The notes under the pieces: model-generated
Seen by the model: only the letters and a program-made list of their open reading frames with translations
What the model was told of the DNA's origin: nothing
Databases searched by the model: none
NCBI RefSeq assembly: GCF_003610355.1
Contig: NZ_RAPY01000008.1
Location: 62,001 to 126,000 of the forward strand
Source of the DNA: Sphingobacterium detergens
GTDB taxonomy: Bacteria; Bacteroidota; Bacteroidia; Sphingobacteriales; Sphingobacteriaceae
Direction of reading: 5' to 3'
DNA length: 64,000 nucleotides
Program-made: the position numbers and the translations under genes
Shown here: in pieces, positions 8,942-17,709 of the stretch
Layout of the letters: every line of letters begins with the position of its first letter
Position numbering within the stretch: position 1 is the stretch's first letter

Positions 8942-9204
8942 TGGCTAACGAAAATATCCAATACGTAACTGCTCCTAAAGTAGAGGACAACCGTAAAAAA
9001 TACTGTCGTTTCAAAAAGAATGGTATCAAATATATCGATTATAAAGATGCTAACTTCTTGATGAAATTTGTAAATGATCAAGGTAAAATCTTACCTCGTC
9101 GTTTAACTGGTACATCTTTGAAATTTCAACGTAAAGTAGCTCAAGCTGTTAAACGTGCTCGTCACATCGGTTTGTTACCTTACTTAGCTGATGCAATTAA
9201 ATAA
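8941..9204 (+). CDS. rpsR: 30S ribosomal protein S18
   Basis: 87 residues, the normal size of bS18, with the conserved KKYCRFKKNGIKYIDYKD and LPRRLTGTSLKFQRKVAQA segments and a basic C-terminus (RARHIGLLPYLAD). It binds 16S rRNA with bS6 on the 30S platform. The ATG overlaps the rpsF stop codon by one base, giving translational coupling in addition to the strong Shine-Dalgarno. Confidence 0.98.
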   Translation: MANENIQYVTAPKVEDNRKKYCRFKKNGIKYIDYKDANFLMKFVNDQGKILPRRLTGTSLKFQRKVAQAVKRARHIGLLPYLADAIK

Positions 9205-9210
9205 GGAGGA
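9203..9210 (+). promoter_or_regulatory. Strong Shine-Dalgarno of rplI
   Basis: AAGGAGGA overlaps the rpsR stop codon and stands 10 nt before the rplI ATG (9220), the same spacing as the rpsR Shine-Dalgarno. Confidence 0.7.
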
Positions 9211-9219
9211 CGATAGAAA

Positions 9220-9663
9220 ATGGAAGTAATTTTAAAACAAGATATCAAAGGCTTAGGTGAGCAAAACGATATCGTTAATGTAAAACCAGGTTTCGGTCGT
9301 AACTACTTAATCCCTCAAGGATTTGCTATCCAAGCGACTGAATCTGCAAAGAAAGTTTTAGCTGAGAACATCAAACAAGCTCAGTTCAAACAAGAGAAAA
9401 TCAAAAAAGACGCTACTGAATTAGCTGGTAAATTGGAAGCTATTAAACTTTCAATCGGTGCTAAAGCAGGTGAATCTGGTAAAATCTTCGGTAAAGTAAA
9501 TAGCATCCAAATTGCTGATGCATTGAAAGCAAAAGGTTTTGATGTAGATCGTCGTCGTATTACATTCGAAGTTGAACCTAAAGAATTAGGTGAATATATC
9601 GCTAACTTAAACTTACACAAAGAAGTTAAAGTTCAAGTTCCTTTCGAAGTAATCGCTGAATAA
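9220..9663 (+). CDS. rplI: 50S ribosomal protein L9
   Basis: 147 residues, normal for bL9. The N-terminal rRNA-binding domain (MEVILKQDIKGLGEQNDIVNVKPGFGRNYLIP) is textbook, followed by the long lysine/glutamate-rich connecting helix (about residues 45-75) and the C-terminal domain (GKIFGKVNSIQIADALKAKG). Last gene of the rpsF operon; a strong terminator lies 25 nt after the stop. Confidence 0.98.
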   Translation: MEVILKQDIKGLGEQNDIVNVKPGFGRNYLIPQGFAIQATESAKKVLAENIKQAQFKQEKIKKDATELAGKLEAIKLSIGAKAGESGKIFGKVNSIQIADALKAKGFDVDRRRITFEVEPKELGEYIANLNLHKEVKVQVPFEVIAE

Positions 9664-9688
9664 TTTTATATTATTTAGTACAATATAC

Positions 9689-9722
9689 AAAAGCGGCTAT
9701 CCAATGGATAGCCGCTTTTTTT
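9689..9722 (+). terminator. Rho-independent terminator of the rpsF-rpsR-rplI operon
   Basis: AAAAGCGGCTATCC (9689-9702) pairs perfectly with its reverse complement (9706-9719) across a 3-nt loop, followed by more T. Confidence 0.9.
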
Positions 9723-9726
9723 GTCG

Positions 9727-9826
9727 CTTACCTTACCTTACCTTACCTTACCTTACCTTACCTTACCTTACCTTACCTTACCTTACCTTACCTTACCTTA
9801 CCTTACCTTACCTTACCTTACCTTAC
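9727..9826. repeat. Pentanucleotide tandem array, (CTTAC) x 20
   Basis: Exactly 20 uninterrupted, identical copies of CTTAC (100 bp), followed by a partial copy. It sits between two terminators of convergent genes (rplI and trxA), outside any reading frame. A perfect short tandem repeat like this is expected to vary in copy number by slippage; no function can be read from it. Confidence 0.95.
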
Positions 9827-10171
9827 CTACTTAAAACAAAAAACTCGCGCTGCTGAGAACAACGCGAGGCATAATCTAGGGTATTTGAAAGGGAAAATCT
9901 TTATTTATATCAAAATATCAATAAAAAACCATAAATAAAACAAATAAATCAACAAAATATTTAGTTTTATCTCGTTTTCATATCCAAAAGAAGTAAAAAT
10001 TATCCATTTATCAAAATAAAATCAATTTTATTTTGATAAATGAGTATAAATAAAATAAAAACACAAGAATTAATACGAAATCAAAACAAAAAAAACACAC
10101 TAAAAACTTAAAAACACATTTTTTTGAATAAAAAACTTACTTAAACAAGATAAAACAAAAGGAATAATCAA
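9827..10171. other. AT-rich gene-free spacer with a perfect inverted repeat
   Basis: About 345 nt of very AT-rich sequence (many A and AAAT runs) with no credible reading frame. It contains a perfect inverted repeat at 10005-10042: two 18-nt arms starting CATTTATCAAAA around a 2-nt centre (CA). Nothing else recognisable. Confidence 0.7.
10005..10042. repeat. Perfect 18-bp-arm inverted repeat
   Basis: Left arm 10005-10022 and right arm 10025-10042 are exact reverse complements, separated only by CA. AT-rich, far from any start codon and without a T-run, so neither a typical terminator nor an obvious operator. Confidence 0.8.
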
Positions 10172-10209
10172 AAAAAAGGCCTGAAATAAAAATATTTCAG
10201 GCCTTTTTT
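10172..10209. terminator. Bidirectional terminator, downstream of trxA
   Basis: Perfect 17-nt arms (10172-10188 and 10193-10209) around an AAAA loop with A-runs on one side and T-runs on the other, so the hairpin can end transcription in both directions. It lies 16 nt beyond the trxA stop (minus strand). Confidence 0.9.
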
Positions 10210-10225
10210 ATCGAAACAGCAATTA

Positions 10226-10546
10226 TTACGCTAATTGCTTCTCTAATTTCTCATTTAAAACTGATTTTGGAACTGCTCCAATTTGCTTATCTACAATTTC
10301 TCCATTTTTGAAGAACAATAAAGCAGGGATATTGCGGATACCATAACGAACTGAAATTTCTGGATTTTCATCTACGTTTACTTTTCCTATCACAGCCTTA
10401 CCTTCGTAATCTTTAGCTAATTCTTCAACAACAGGACCAACCATACGACAAGGACCACACCATTCTGCCCAAAAATCAATTAATACGGGTTTGTCCGCTT
10501 TCAAAACAACTTCTTCAAAGTTGCTATCTGTAATTTCTAATGCCAT
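10226..10546 (-). CDS. trxA: Thioredoxin
   Basis: 106 residues, the size of classical cytoplasmic thioredoxin. The redox motif WCGPC is in FWAEWCGPCRMVGP; the cis-proline region is RNIPALLFFKNG. It reduces protein disulfides in the cytosol. No signal peptide. Transcribed alone, with its own terminator and a likely -7 element TATCTTTG on the minus strand at 10611-10618. Confidence 0.97.
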   Translation of the reverse strand: MALEITDSNFEEVVLKADKPVLIDFWAEWCGPCRMVGPVVEELAKDYEGKAVIGKVNVDENPEISVRYGIRNIPALLFFKNGEIVDKQIGAVPKSVLNEKLEKQLA

Positions 10547-10610
10547 AATCTTTTAATTTTATAAACCGAAGTTATATTTACGATACTACTTAATTGCTAA
10601 AATCAATAAA

Positions 10611-10618
10611 CAAAGATA
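10611..10618 (-). promoter_or_regulatory. Possible -7 element of trxA
   Basis: TATCTTTG on the minus strand fits TAnnTTTG, about 65 nt upstream of the trxA ATG. A matching -33 TTG at the usual distance is not clear. Confidence 0.4.
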
Positions 10619-10670
10619 GTAACAACTGTCAATGTTATTGTAATCTTAATTACACAAAATCTAATCCAAA

Positions 10671-13600
10671 TTAGTTCAAACGGTAATTAATCCCCTCAAA
10701 CTTATCTATACAGTCCAAAAACTCATTTGTAAGGTTTATTTTCAGACTTTTAGCTGGCATTTCGACAGAGATTTCATCCTGAGGATCCCAGATTTTAAAT
10801 TTCAATTGACAATTTGGCACAACACCTTCAATCTCGTTCTGCGCCAAGATATCTTTAATGCCATCTAAGAATTCTTCGTTCAACTTTGGCAGAGGAATAT
10901 TAATTGTAAAACTCTTCGCCATCTTTTCGCGGAGCTCAGAAAGCAACTGCACACTTCTTAATTCAAAGCCCCAGTTTCCGACCTGTCTAAAACGCTCCTG
11001 AACCAATCCGCGCAATTGAACAAAATAACCCTCCTGTAAATACCCCTTTAGCTTCACATACTCTTCCCCAAACACAGCCATATCGTAAGAATCACTGTAA
11101 TCCTCGATGATAAAGGAGGCAAACGGTTTACCGTTTTTAGTCAGGCGATGATTTGCCGAAGCTATAATCCCTCCAATAACCAATTCTTTGTTTTTGATAC
11201 GATTAAACTCGAGTAATGTCTCCTCGTCTACTTCGGCAGCTTTCGCTTTGTTAATCAAGGAAAGATCAGACACCGGATTCTGACAAAAATGTTCGATCTC
11301 AAACCGATAAGTATCCAATGGATGACTTGTCAGGTATATACCAATGACATCTTTTTCGTATTTAAGCTTCTCGATCAATCCCCATTGTGGACAAGGTGTC
11401 AATACAGGTTCAGGCAGTTCAGCAGCTTCACCGGCACCAAATAAGCTGGCCTGTGCAGAGTTTTCATTTTCTTTATAGCGTTGAGCAAAACGGATTGCCT
11501 TCTCCATACCTGTTGAATTATCCTCGGCATGGAAATACTGCGCGCGATGGGTACTTTCGAAACTATCAAAACCACCTGCGTAAGCCAAACTCTCAAAAGC
11601 TTTTTTATTGACCGCACGCAAGTCTATACGTTTGGCCATATCAAAAACAGACTTATACAATCCAGATTGTCTCGTTTGCACAATGGCATCTACAGCACCC
11701 GCACCCACACCTTTAACAGCACCGATACCAAATCGAATTGCTCCGCGTTCATTTACCGTAAACTTATAGTAAGACTCGTTCACATCGGGACCGAGTACCT
11801 CCAAGCCCATACGCTTACATTCCTCCATAAAGAATGTCACCTGCTTAATATCATTCATATTATTGGAAAGCACCGCCGCCATATACTCTGCAGGGAAATG
11901 CGCCTTTAGATAAGCTGTCTGATAAGCTACCCATGCATAACAGGTGGAGTGTGATTTATTGAACGCATAACTCGCAAAAGCTTCCCAGTCCGTCCAGATT
12001 TTCTCCAGCACTTTCGCATTATGCCCTTTTTCCTCTGCCTGCGCAACAAACTTAGGCTTCATCTTATCAAGTACGGCCTTTTGTTTCTTACCCATCGCCT
12101 TACGCAAAACGTCAGCATCACCTTTGGAAAAACCTGCCAGCTTTTGGGATAAAAGCATTACCTGTTCCTGATATACCGTAATCCCGTAGGTTTCCTTCAA
12201 ATACTCCTCACAAGCATCCAAATCGTAAACAATAGGGTCAATCCCATGTTTACGTTTAATAAAGCTCGGGATATACTCGATTGGCCCTGGACGGTATAGG
12301 GCATTCATCGCAATTAAATCGGCAAATACCGTAGGCTTCAGATCGCGCATGTACTTTTGCATCCCCGGTGATTCATATTGGAATACACCGATTGTTTCAC
12401 CACGCTGGAAAAGCTCGTATGTCAATACATCGTCTATCGGAAATTTGTCGGGATCTAAGACTATACCATGGCTTAATTTAACATTCTCAACAGTATCCTT
12501 GATAAGCGTCAGGGTCTTCAACCCCAAAAAGTCCATTTTCAATAGACCAGCACTTTCAACGACGTGGTTATCAAACTGGGTTACATACAGATCGGAATCC
12601 TTTGCCAGGGAGACAGGAACGAAATTGGTAATATCATCCGGCGTGATAATCACACCACAGGCATGAATACCGGTATTCCGGACAGACCCTTCCAATACCC
12701 GTGCCTGACGAATCGTTTCGGCTTCGAGTCCCGCGCCATCAGCGATCGACTTTAAGCGATTAACGGCCTCGATCTCTTCTGTTCTTAACTTCTCCTTTAG
12801 GCCAGCATCATCCAAAGTAAATATTTTGGATAACTTCAGATTTGGAATCAATTTGGCTATTTCATTTGCATCTCCCAAAGGCAGATCCAGCACGCGAGCA
12901 GTATCTTTAATCGAAGACTTGGCAGCCATTGTACCATAAGTAATGATCTGAGCCACCTGACTGGCGCCATATTTATTGATTACATACTGCATGACCCGTC
13001 CACGTCCCTCATCATCAAAGTCAATATCAATATCGGGCATGGAAACACGATCGGGATTTAGAAAACGCTCAAATAGCAAATCGTATTTTATGGGATCAAT
13101 ATTCGTGATACCGAGGCAATACGCAACAGCTGACCCAGCCGCAGATCCCCGGCCCGGCCCAACCGAAACACCCATGTCACGTGCTGCAGCAATAAAATCC
13201 TGTACAATCAAAAAATACCCGGGATATCCTGTTTTTTCAATCGTCGCCAATTCAAAATCCAGACGTTCCCGAATATCAGCTGTTATCTCTTCGTAACGTT
13301 TCTCTGCACCAACATAACATAAGTGGGCAAGATATTTATTCTCCCCTCTTTTTCCACCATCTTCATTGTCCTCGGCAACCTGAAATTCTTCTGGTATATC
13401 AAATTTTGGAAGTAGGACGTCCCGATTCAATTTGAAGATCTCCACCTTATCTACGATCTCCTGTATATTCAGAATCGCTTCGGGTAAATCTTTGAATAGG
13501 GTCTTCATTTCGTCAGAAGATTTAAAATAATACTCCTGATTTGGCAATCCGAAACGGAACCCGCGCCCCCTACCTTTAGGTGTGGAAAGCTTCTCGCCAT

Positions 13601-15089
13601 CCTTTACACATAAAAGGATATCATGGGCGTGTGCATCCCCTTTCTTTTCGTAATAGGTGTTATTGGTTGCAACAACTTTAACATCGTATTTACGGGCAAA
13701 CTTAAGTAAGGTCTGGTTTACCCGATCCTCATCCTCCTGTCCATGTCGCATGAATTCCAGATAAAAATCTTCCCCAAAATGTTCCTTCCACCATTGCAAA
13801 GCTTCCTCCGCCTGGTTTTCACCGATATTAAGCACTTTGCTGGGCACTTCTCCTTGAAGGTTTCCGGAAAGCACAATGATATCTTCTTTATACTGTAGAA
13901 TAAGATTTTTATCTATACGGGGCACATAATAGAATCCTGCGGTATAGGCGAAAGAAGCTAACTTAGCTAAATTATGATAACCGCGTTTATTTTTCGCCAA
14001 CAAAACAACCTGATAACCGTTATCCTTTCTGGATTTATCTTTATGATCTTCGCAAACAAAGAATTCACAACCTACTATCGGTTTTAGGAGCTGACCGGTA
14101 GGTTCCTCCCCTTTTTCCAGCGCTTCCGCATTCTGTGCTTCTACCTCTTTATTATGACCAATGACCCTGGAAACAAATTCAAATGCCCCCATCATATTAC
14201 CATGATCGGTAAGCGCAACAGCAGGCATATTATCCTTTACCGCAGCCGAAACTAACTTGTCATAGGACATTGTCGACTGTAGAATAGAAAATTGTGAATG
14301 GTTATGCAAATGTGCGAATTTCGCTTCTTTAAGTGCTGATAATGTATCTGCATCTACGACAACGCGAACATCATCTGGTTCAGCCCGTTTTCTGATCTCA
14401 TCAGAAGCGGCTTTTAAATTAATATGTTTAAGTCCTGCCGTAGGAACGGGACCAGGATTGTTCGTTTTGAAATCGACAAAGTAACCGGTATCAACCTGGA
14501 GTTCCTCCACCGTAAATACCTCTCTTCTGACCAGTTCCAGAAAACAACGTGTTGTGGCTTCAACGTCGGCAGTGGCATTATGGGCCTCAGCAAATGGCAC
14601 ACCAAATAAATAGGAGTGTAATTCAGTCAGATTCGGCAGCTTGTATCGACCACCACGACCACCGGGAATTTTCAATAAATCTGCCGTTACCTCGGTACAG
14701 GTATCCAGAACCGGCATGCTCGCCATTTTAGATTCTACACCATAACGATAAAACTCACAGCCCATGATATTGAGGTCAAAACCAATGTTTTGTCCGACTA
14801 CAAATTTTGCACTATTTAACGCGATGTTAAATTTCTCCAAAGCAACCTGCAAGGGCACCCCCTGCTCTTCCGCCAATGCCGTGGATATACCATGTATTTT
14901 TTCGGAGTCATAAGGTATATCAAATCCATCCGGTTTAATCAAAAAATCCTGATGTTCGACCAAATTCCCCATCTCATCATGAATCTGCCATGCCAGCTGT
15001 ATACAACGTGGCCAATTATCCGTATCCGTAATTGGCGCGTCCCAACGCTTCGGCAAACCCGTCGTCTCTGTATCGAAAATAATATACAT
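10671..15089 (-). CDS. dnaE: DNA polymerase III alpha subunit with fused N-terminal 3'-5' exonuclease
   Basis: 1472 residues, longer than the roughly 1160 of E. coli DnaE because of an N-terminal DnaQ-type exonuclease (residues about 1-190): ExoI IIFDTETTGLP, ExoII VVGQNIGFDLN and ExoIII AHNATADVEAT with the HxAxxD catalytic residues. Then come the PHP domain (FAHLHNHSQFSI, ALTDHGNMMGAFEF), the polymerase palm (GPGRGSAAGSA and the catalytic DIDIDF), a beta-clamp-binding motif QASLF near residue 1190, and an OB fold (LVIGGIIASANHRLTKNGKP). It is the replicative polymerase with built-in proofreading. An HxH and TDHG metal-site pattern suggests the PHP domain may also be intact. Transcribed alone. 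Confidence 0.96.
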   Translation of the reverse strand: MYIIFDTETTGLPKRWDAPITDTDNWPRCIQLAWQIHDEMGNLVEHQDFLIKPDGFDIPYDSEKIHGISTALAEEQGVPLQVALEKFNIALNSAKFVVGQNIGFDLNIMGCEFYRYGVESKMASMPVLDTCTEVTADLLKIPGGRGGRYKLPNLTELHSYLFGVPFAEAHNATADVEATTRCFLELVRREVFTVEELQVDTGYFVDFKTNNPGPVPTAGLKHINLKAASDEIRKRAEPDDVRVVVDADTLSALKEAKFAHLHNHSQFSILQSTMSYDKLVSAAVKDNMPAVALTDHGNMMGAFEFVSRVIGHNKEVEAQNAEALEKGEEPTGQLLKPIVGCEFFVCEDHKDKSRKDNGYQVVLLAKNKRGYHNLAKLASFAYTAGFYYVPRIDKNLILQYKEDIIVLSGNLQGEVPSKVLNIGENQAEEALQWWKEHFGEDFYLEFMRHGQEDEDRVNQTLLKFARKYDVKVVATNNTYYEKKGDAHAHDILLCVKDGEKLSTPKGRGRGFRFGLPNQEYYFKSSDEMKTLFKDLPEAILNIQEIVDKVEIFKLNRDVLLPKFDIPEEFQVAEDNEDGGKRGENKYLAHLCYVGAEKRYEEITADIRERLDFELATIEKTGYPGYFLIVQDFIAAARDMGVSVGPGRGSAAGSAVAYCLGITNIDPIKYDLLFERFLNPDRVSMPDIDIDFDDEGRGRVMQYVINKYGASQVAQIITYGTMAAKSSIKDTARVLDLPLGDANEIAKLIPNLKLSKIFTLDDAGLKEKLRTEEIEAVNRLKSIADGAGLEAETIRQARVLEGSVRNTGIHACGVIITPDDITNFVPVSLAKDSDLYVTQFDNHVVESAGLLKMDFLGLKTLTLIKDTVENVKLSHGIVLDPDKFPIDDVLTYELFQRGETIGVFQYESPGMQKYMRDLKPTVFADLIAMNALYRPGPIEYIPSFIKRKHGIDPIVYDLDACEEYLKETYGITVYQEQVMLLSQKLAGFSKGDADVLRKAMGKKQKAVLDKMKPKFVAQAEEKGHNAKVLEKIWTDWEAFASYAFNKSHSTCYAWVAYQTAYLKAHFPAEYMAAVLSNNMNDIKQVTFFMEECKRMGLEVLGPDVNESYYKFTVNERGAIRFGIGAVKGVGAGAVDAIVQTRQSGLYKSVFDMAKRIDLRAVNKKAFESLAYAGGFDSFESTHRAQYFHAEDNSTGMEKAIRFAQRYKENENSAQASLFGAGEAAELPEPVLTPCPQWGLIEKLKYEKDVIGIYLTSHPLDTYRFEIEHFCQNPVSDLSLINKAKAAEVDEETLLEFNRIKNKELVIGGIIASANHRLTKNGKPFASFIIEDYSDSYDMAVFGEEYVKLKGYLQEGYFVQLRGLVQERFRQVGNWGFELRSVQLLSELREKMAKSFTINIPLPKLNEEFLDGIKDILAQNEIEGVVPNCQLKFKIWDPQDEISVEMPAKSLKINLTNEFLDCIDKFEGINYRLN

Positions 15090-15276
15090 AAATTTCTAAA
15101 CCTCTTTAATACAACACATTAAATGTAAGCATATTTACATTTATTTGAACTTGAAATTTACGAAATTCTTAGGGAAGATTATGTCAGATTTTTGCGAAAA
15201 GTATTAACAGCTATTTAATATTGTACCTATTACACTATTCCTTTATTTGTTATATTTGAACTTGACTCCAATTTCT

Positions 15277-16059
15277 ATGATTAAAGCGATTTTTTTTGAT
15301 ATAGATGGGACATTGTTAAGTTTCAAAACACACCAGGTCCCCGACTCTACGCAACAGGCATTTCAATTACTAAAAGAAAAAAACATAAAAGTTTTCGTTT
15401 CAACCGGTCGTTCCTTTAACCAATTGGGACATATCCGCTACCTTGATTTCGATGGCTTTATCACATTTAATGGTGGTTATTGTGTCACCAAAGATGAACA
15501 GGTTATTTATAAAAATAACATTGCTCAAAAAGACATTCGTTCCTTAATTGATTATGCCAAGCATCATCCCGAGCTTACCTTTTCATTTATGTCCGATAAA
15601 GAAATCACCTTAAATCAGGTCACGCCCGAAGTGCTAAAAATGTATCAACAAGTCAACGTAAAGACGCCGCCTATACGCAATTACGAAGACAACTTTGATC
15701 TGGAATCTGTCATGCAGATCAATGTTTTTATCAATCCGGAAGAAGAGGCTGAATTTATGGAAAACGTTATGCCCAACTCGGTTGCATCACGATGGACATC
15801 CGTTTTTGCAGATGTAAACCCAATGGGCCAAAGTAAAAAAGTTGGTATAGATGTTTTTTTAGCACATTTTGGCATCGAACTTTCGGAAACCATGTCCTTT
15901 GGTGATGGGGGAAATGATATTACCATGCTCGCCCATACACAGGTTGGTATCGCCATGGGAAATGCGAATCCTGAAGTCAAAGAAATCGCAGATTACATTA
16001 CCGACGATGTGGATAGTAACGGCATCTGGAATGCCTTAAAACATTTTGGTGTAATTTAG
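15277..16059 (+). CDS. HAD-superfamily Cof-type phosphatase
   Basis: 260 residues starting at ATG 15277 (MIKAIFFDIDGTLLSF). An upstream in-frame TTG at 15247 is less likely because it would precede the putative -7 element TATATTTG (15251-15258). Motif I FDIDGTL carries the two catalytic aspartates, motif II is FVSTGRS, and motif III/IV is KKVGIDVFLAHFG with SFGDGGNDITML. The C2-type cap places it in the Cof subfamily, which dephosphorylates sugar phosphates or flavin/pyridoxal nucleotides; the actual substrate is not predictable. Confidence 0.92.
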   Translation: MIKAIFFDIDGTLLSFKTHQVPDSTQQAFQLLKEKNIKVFVSTGRSFNQLGHIRYLDFDGFITFNGGYCVTKDEQVIYKNNIAQKDIRSLIDYAKHHPELTFSFMSDKEITLNQVTPEVLKMYQQVNVKTPPIRNYEDNFDLESVMQINVFINPEEEAEFMENVMPNSVASRWTSVFADVNPMGQSKKVGIDVFLAHFGIELSETMSFGDGGNDITMLAHTQVGIAMGNANPEVKEIADYITDDVDSNGIWNALKHFGVI

Positions 16060-16655
16060 AAGTGAATGGTGAGTGTAGCGCGACAGGTATTGCTATTGCT
16101 GTTCAATAGCAAACTATGTCGTTCTGGGAAAAGATATTCCAATCTGTTCTGGAAATCTGTCATTAGGGTATTCTTAAATTGACCGTCCAGGTAATGATTC
16201 ATACGATGACTTACCTCAAATAGCATTACTTTAGGAGATCCCGAGAGGCGGATTCGGATAGGATGTGAAGACATGCTATTATATCCGTTTGCAACTGCAT
16301 TTTGCACCATCGGAAATAATAAAAGTGGCGGTATCATCAGCTCATTTTCCGACTGAAAACGGTTTTCCCATTTCAGTGAGAAACCGGCAGGCATCAATCT
16401 ATTGACCATTTCGAAATATTGGTTTAACAGATCTAGCTCTACCTTTATTTCCTGGTAAGTCCCTAGCTCCAATAGCAACAACTTTTTTTGAAATATCCTG
16501 TATTCAGCTTCCAACACGGCCTCTTCAGCTAAGATTTTTTCCATTAGAAAATGATCTATTTGACTGTTAACAAATGACAATCTATCAGACAGTGCCAATA
16601 ACTCTTCATTTCTTACAGACTTTTTACGCAGAATGCGATCGATTATACCTGACAT
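16056..16655 (-). CDS. Degenerate LytS-like histidine-kinase fragment protein
   Basis: 199 residues with no sensor or membrane segment. The middle and end resemble the LytS/YehU type: ELDLLNQYFEMVNRLMPAGF resembles the helix before the ATPase domain, IPPLLLFPMVQNAVANGYN matches the N-box (usually IPPLLLQPLVENAIKHG), and NRLEYLFPERHSLLLNSNS matches the C-terminal RL...YG strand. The phospho-accepting histidine motif (NPHFLFN) is replaced by NSQIDHFLME, so it may be inactive as a kinase. The stop overlaps the end of the convergent HAD gene by 4 nt. Role unknown. Confidence 0.6.
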   Translation of the reverse strand: MSGIIDRILRKKSVRNEELLALSDRLSFVNSQIDHFLMEKILAEEAVLEAEYRIFQKKLLLLELGTYQEIKVELDLLNQYFEMVNRLMPAGFSLKWENRFQSENELMIPPLLLFPMVQNAVANGYNSMSSHPIRIRLSGSPKVMLFEVSHRMNHYLDGQFKNTLMTDFQNRLEYLFPERHSLLLNSNSNTCRATLTIHF

Positions 16656-16700
16656 TTCTTAAATTGCTCTAGATTAGATACACAAAAATAAGGAAACATT

Positions 16701-17600
16701 ATGTCAAATATTGCAATAGTTATTGAAGAAAGAGCCGCAGACATAGGTAATTTCTTGGTGGGAAGACTACTTCCATTCAGACAAAAAAGGATGGTCGGTC
16801 CGTTTATATTTATTGATCATATGGGACCTGAAACGATCTCCGAACCTCAGTTCATGGATATTGCACCGCATCCTCACATTGGATTATCAACATTAACGTA
16901 CCTGTTTGAAGGAAGTATTATGCACCGCGACAGTCTAGGAAATGAGGTCGAAATAAAACCGGGTGCGGTAAACTGGATGACAGCTGGAAAGGGGGTAACA
17001 CATTCCGAACGAACTCCGGACTATCTAAGATCTATCACCCACAAACTACATGGTTTACAGATTTGGGTCGCATTACCAAAGGATCTGGAACAGATGGAAC
17101 CAAATTTTGTTCACATTGAAGAACCTCAACTTCCCCATTGGAGCGAAGACGGTGTAAACTACCGCCTGATTGCGGGCGAGATTAACAATCATCGTTCCGA
17201 AGTACCTGTATACAGCCCCTTATATCTTATTGAAATTAAAGCTGACAAAGACTCCCTTATTAAATTAGGTGAACATCTCTATGGAGAAAGTGGATTGTAT
17301 ATTCTTCATGGCTCAGTACATGCCGAAGGTCAGGAATTTGGCCCAAAACAAATTCTGATTGCAAAGGATGCTAAATTATGTGAATTCGAAATCAAAGCAG
17401 GCACATCAGTGTACATCTTTGGTGGCGAACCTTTCCCCGAACAACGCTATATCGACTGGAATTTTGTTGCTTCGGACATTGAGACCCTCAAAATCGCCAG
17501 AGCTAAATGGGAGCAGCACCAATTCCCTGAAGTTCCCGGAGATGATGGCTATATTCCTATTCCGCCAGTAAATCCGGCATTAGGACAAAAGAAAGCTTAA
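16701..17600 (+). CDS. Pirin family protein
   Basis: 299 residues, the usual length for bacterial pirins (bicupin). The N-terminal cupin contains the metal ligands in HPHIGLSTLTYLFEG, HRDS and GKGVTHSER (His-His-His-Glu pattern). RRLLP-like GRLLPFRQKRMVGPFIFIDH and the C-terminal FGGEPFPE are family hallmarks. Some bacterial pirins are quercetin dioxygenases or redox regulators; which applies is unknown. Divergent from the LytS-like gene (45 nt apart). Two overlapping hairpins follow. Confidence 0.93.
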   Translation: MSNIAIVIEERAADIGNFLVGRLLPFRQKRMVGPFIFIDHMGPETISEPQFMDIAPHPHIGLSTLTYLFEGSIMHRDSLGNEVEIKPGAVNWMTAGKGVTHSERTPDYLRSITHKLHGLQIWVALPKDLEQMEPNFVHIEEPQLPHWSEDGVNYRLIAGEINNHRSEVPVYSPLYLIEIKADKDSLIKLGEHLYGESGLYILHGSVHAEGQEFGPKQILIAKDAKLCEFEIKAGTSVYIFGGEPFPEQRYIDWNFVASDIETLKIARAKWEQHQFPEVPGDDGYIPIPPVNPALGQKKA

Positions 17601-17709
17601 CAACAGTTCAAACCTTGGTTGAATGATACAAAATCAGGTATCCAATCTTTGGAGTGCAAAAAAAGTTGGACAAATTAACATTTTTAAGTTTTTTACACGA
17701 GAGTTCGGT

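Noticed and set aside
9727..9826. CTTAC array as a phase-variable gene or promoter switch
   Set aside because: It lies between two terminators, outside any frame and away from -33/-7 elements, so copy-number change has no obvious target.
10671..15089. Several plus-strand open frames inside dnaE
   Set aside because: All are antisense or out-of-frame shadows of the polymerase gene, without signals of their own.
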